Shown piece by piece: positions 6,016-6,677 of a stretch of DNA of 6,677 bases (positions are counted from its first letter, which is position 1; each line of letters starts with the position of its first letter). The position numbers and the translations under genes were made by a program. The stretch is taken from positions 1 through 6,677 of the forward strand of contig JAADDM010000174.1 of NCBI GenBank assembly GCA_013153955.1, in the 5' to 3' direction. Below the pieces are notes generated by a model. It saw only the letters and a list, made by a program, of their open reading frames with translations, had not been told where the DNA came from and searched no databases. Origin of the DNA: Gammaproteobacteria bacterium. Lineage in GTDB: Bacteria; Pseudomonadota; Gammaproteobacteria; Thiomicrospirales; Thiomicrospiraceae.

Positions 6016-6677
6016 ATGACCTCTGCTCAAAATTCACCCACAGTATCCGCCACAGCTTCAACGCCCGTGGACAGCATTCCAAAACTAAGAGAGGCGCTAC
6101 AGCTGTCTCAATCACAAATAGACGAAACGATTGAGAGTCCATTCCCCCTAAAAATCCCCGTGGAATTTCTACAACAGATTGAGTTAGGCAACCCTAATGA
6201 TCCCCTGTTAAAACAGATACTGCCCATTGCCGATGAGTCGCTCAAGGTGGCCGGGTTTAGTGAAGACCCCGTCGCAGATTTACACCACAACCCAACCCCA
6301 AGCCTTATCCATAAATACCACGGACGTGTGCTTTTAATTGCCAGCCCTAAGTGTGATATTCACTGTCGTTACTGCTTTAGACGTCACTTTCCTTATGAAG
6401 CGCAGATTAATGTTCGGCATTGGGATAAAGCGCTGGCGCTTATCGCGCAAGATGACAGTATCCATGAGGTGATCTTAAGTGGTGGAGATCCGATGAGTTT
6501 ATCGGAGGCCGCCTTAGTCACCTTAATTGAGAAAATTGAGCGGATTCCTCACATCAAAACCTTACGTATCCACTCAAGAACCCCTATCGTCGCCCCCAGC
6601 AAAGCCCCAACTAAACGGTTTATTAAATGGGCAAACAGCACGCGACTGAATAAAGTATTGGTGGTGCACTGTAATCA
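6016..6677 (+). CDS. epmB: EF-P-(R)-beta-lysine-forming lysine 2,3-aminomutase EpmB (3' part outside window)
   Basis: Radical SAM, PLP-dependent isomerase that turns (S)-alpha-lysine into (R)-beta-lysine, the substrate EpmA loads on EF-P. The 220 codons visible run off the right edge without a stop; the E. coli protein is about 342 residues, so roughly two thirds is present. Seen: FPLKIPVEFLQQIELGNPNDPLL (43-65), HKYHGRVLLI, the iron-sulfur motif CDIHCRYCF with Cys113, Cys117 and Cys120, RRHFPY (122-127), SGGDP (155-159, SAM binding) and IPHIKTLRIHSRTPIV (177-192). The PLP-lysine region lies beyond the edge. ATG 6016 is the first possible start, since an in-frame TGA sits at 6007-6009. It lacks a visible Shine-Dalgarno. 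Residues 1-30 are a Ser/Thr-rich, poorly conserved leader. Divergence from efp is the usual arrangement in gammaproteobacteria. Confidence 0.95.
   Translation, partial: MTSAQNSPTVSATASTPVDSIPKLREALQLSQSQIDETIESPFPLKIPVEFLQQIELGNPNDPLLKQILPIADESLKVAGFSEDPVADLHHNPTPSLIHKYHGRVLLIASPKCDIHCRYCFRRHFPYEAQINVRHWDKALALIAQDDSIHEVILSGGDPMSLSEAALVTLIEKIERIPHIKTLRIHSRTPIVAPSKAPTKRFIKWANSTRLNKVLVVHCN

Noticed and set aside
6108..6290. Minus-strand open frame of 60 codons
   Set aside because: Antisense to conserved epmB coding sequence.

Overview
The window looks like chromosomal DNA from a gammaproteobacterium. It carries SspA, SspB with a ClpX-binding tail, EF-P with a modifiable Lys34, EpmA and EpmB, all close to their E. 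coli counterparts. It also carries mevalonate-pathway genes. That pathway is rare in this class, where most members use the MEP route, but it occurs in Coxiella, Legionella and some Thiotrichales/Piscirickettsiaceae-type lineages. By eye the base composition is moderate (mid-40s % GC). I infer a Legionella/Coxiella- or Piscirickettsiaceae-like relative and cannot name a genus.

Layout. Positions 1-2909 (+ strand) hold a tightly coupled mevalonate operon. First comes the 3' part of a GHMP kinase that looks like mevalonate kinase and runs in from outside the window. A second GHMP kinase, probably phosphomevalonate kinase, overlaps its stop as ATGA. Diphosphomevalonate decarboxylase (mvaD) starts 4 nt after the second kinase. 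Together they would convert mevalonate to isopentenyl diphosphate. Positions 2916-5867 (- strand) hold, in transcription order, efp, epmA (starting inside the end of efp), sspA (with its own likely promoter) and sspB. The sspB and mvaD stops face each other 6 nt apart, and the only good intrinsic terminator for either transcript lies inside the 3' coding end of mvaD. From 6016 to the right edge (+ strand) lies the first two thirds of epmB, divergent from efp across a 148-nt intergenic region.

How the genes work together. EpmB makes (R)-beta-lysine from lysine, EpmA attaches it to EF-P Lys34, and modified EF-P relieves ribosome stalling at proline runs. The hydroxylase EpmC is not in the window. 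SspA is an RNA-polymerase-associated stress regulator. SspB delivers SsrA-tagged products of stalled ribosomes to ClpXP. The minus-strand half is therefore a translation-stress and stringent-response neighbourhood beside an isoprenoid operon.

I see no mobile element, CRISPR array, RNA gene or sign of an undescribed defence-type system. No stretch over 300 nt lacks a gene. The observations most worth a second look are the terminator embedded in mvaD, a duplicated ClpX-binding-like motif in the SspB tail, and how the two kinases divide the mevalonate and phosphomevalonate steps.
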